The notes under the pieces were generated by a model. It was not told where the DNA came from. It made no database searches and was given only the letters and a program-made list of their open reading frames with translations. Shown here piece by piece: positions 6,246 through 6,784 of a DNA stretch of 6,784 nt. Each line of letters starts with the position of its first letter. The first letter of the stretch is position 1. The translations under genes and the position numbers were made by a program. The DNA is from Deltaproteobacteria bacterium (GTDB taxonomy: Bacteria > Desulfobacterota > DSM-4660 > Desulfatiglandales > HGW-15). Location: the NCBI GenBank assembly GCA_020342025.1, contig CP070840.1, positions 3,855,011-3,861,794 on the forward strand, written 5' to 3'.

Positions 6246-6784
6246 ATGCTCTCCAAATTCTTTATTGAGCGTCCTATATTCGCCAGTGTTATCTCCATCG
6301 TAATTGTCATTGCAGGGGTTGTGGCTTTCGGGGTTCTGCCCGTGGCCCAGTACCCTGAAATCACGCCGCCCACCGTGGAGGTGTCCACCACGTATCCGGG
6401 CGGCAATGCGAGGGTCGTGGCCGAGACGGTGGCTGCGCCCATTGAGCAGCAGGTGAACGGTGTGGAGGACATGATCTACATGTCCTCCACCAGTGCCAGT
6501 GACGGTTCATACAAACTGACGGTCACCTTTGAGATCGGCACGGATCTGGATATGGCGCAGGTGCTGGTGCAAAATCGGGTCAAGCTTGCCGAGCCCAATC
6601 TCCCTGAGGAGGTGAAACGGCAGGGCGTCAACACGAAGAAGAAATCGACCAACATTGTGCAGTTCATCTCTCTGTACTCCCCTGAAGGTCGCTACGACGA
6701 ACTCTATCTCAGCAACTACGCCACCCTGCGCCTGCGCGATCTGCTGAGCCGCATCAACGGCGTCGGTGAAGTGATGATCTTTCC
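6246..6784 (+). CDS. RND efflux pump, HAE1/AcrB type (N-terminal 179 codons; 3' end outside window)
   Basis: Proton-driven inner-membrane transporter of the tripartite efflux system, partner of the adaptor encoded upstream. Family members are about 1,030-1,060 residues, so only the first sixth is present and the frame is open to the window end. It begins MLSKFFIERPIFA, typical of the family. The first transmembrane helix is at about 11-29, followed by LPVAQYPEITPP (31-42), matching the LPVAQYP of AcrB. The first porter subdomain follows, with TYPGGNARVVAETVAAPIE (49-67), NGVEDMIYMSSTSASDG (71-87), FEIGTDLDMAQVLVQNR (95-111) and NGVGEV (171-176). The start is ATG at 6246 with AGAGG (6235-6239) 6 bases upstream. 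The parts that decide proton relay and substrate class are not in the window. A TolC-like gene may follow downstream, outside the view. Confidence 0.97.
   Translation, partial: MLSKFFIERPIFASVISIVIVIAGVVAFGVLPVAQYPEITPPTVEVSTTYPGGNARVVAETVAAPIEQQVNGVEDMIYMSSTSASDGSYKLTVTFEIGTDLDMAQVLVQNRVKLAEPNLPEEVKRQGVNTKKKSTNIVQFISLYSPEGRYDELYLSNYATLRLRDLLSRINGVGEVMIF

Overview
The window reads as chromosomal DNA from a Gram-negative bacterium. The evidence is an AcrA/AcrB-type tripartite efflux pump with a lipoprotein signal on the adaptor. A Desulfobacterota-like (deltaproteobacterial) host is my best guess, from the flavour of the enolase and pyruvate kinase sequences and from the GC-rich palindromic and short periodic intergenic repeats. 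That assignment is an inference from memory of similar sequences, not a measurement.

Left half (minus strand, 4147 down to 1): a lower-glycolysis cluster transcribed right to left. The order is a small two-helix membrane protein of unknown function (TTG start, very strong ribosome binding site), pyruvate kinase (pyk), enolase (eno) and alpha-D-glucose phosphate-specific phosphoglucomutase (pgm, cut by the window edge after 312 codons). Gaps are 41, 134 and 71 bases, all on one strand, and no convincing terminator lies between the genes, so they probably form one operon. A good sigma70-like promoter (TTGACA-17-TGCAAT) sits about 180 bases upstream of the first gene. Enolase makes phosphoenolpyruvate, pyruvate kinase converts it to pyruvate and ATP, and Pgm links glucose-6-phosphate to glucose-1-phosphate for glycogen or cell-envelope sugars.

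Middle (4148-4649): a 502-base divergent intergenic region with no convincing gene. It holds outward-facing promoter candidates, a 10-bp palindrome in the glycolytic leader and, on the efflux side, three perfect 8-bp palindromes laid end to end with no spacer (4537-4560). This is the most unusual local pattern in the window and a reasonable place to look for an operator.

Right half (plus strand, 4650-6784): a periplasmic adaptor lipoprotein (MFP, AcrA/MexA type), then the first 179 codons of an RND/HAE1 inner-membrane pump (AcrB type). The two genes would normally be almost contiguous. Here they are separated by 339 bases containing a hairpin just after the adaptor stop and a compact cluster of palindromic repeats (three CCCGC/GCGGG stems, one unit bounded by TTGTCAT/ATGACAA inverted ends, and an 84-base imperfect palindrome). 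This looks like a mobile or REP-like repeat insertion inside an operon.

The coding content is ordinary. I see no evidence of a new multi-gene system. The points of interest are the small membrane protein at the head of the glycolytic operon and the non-coding structures.
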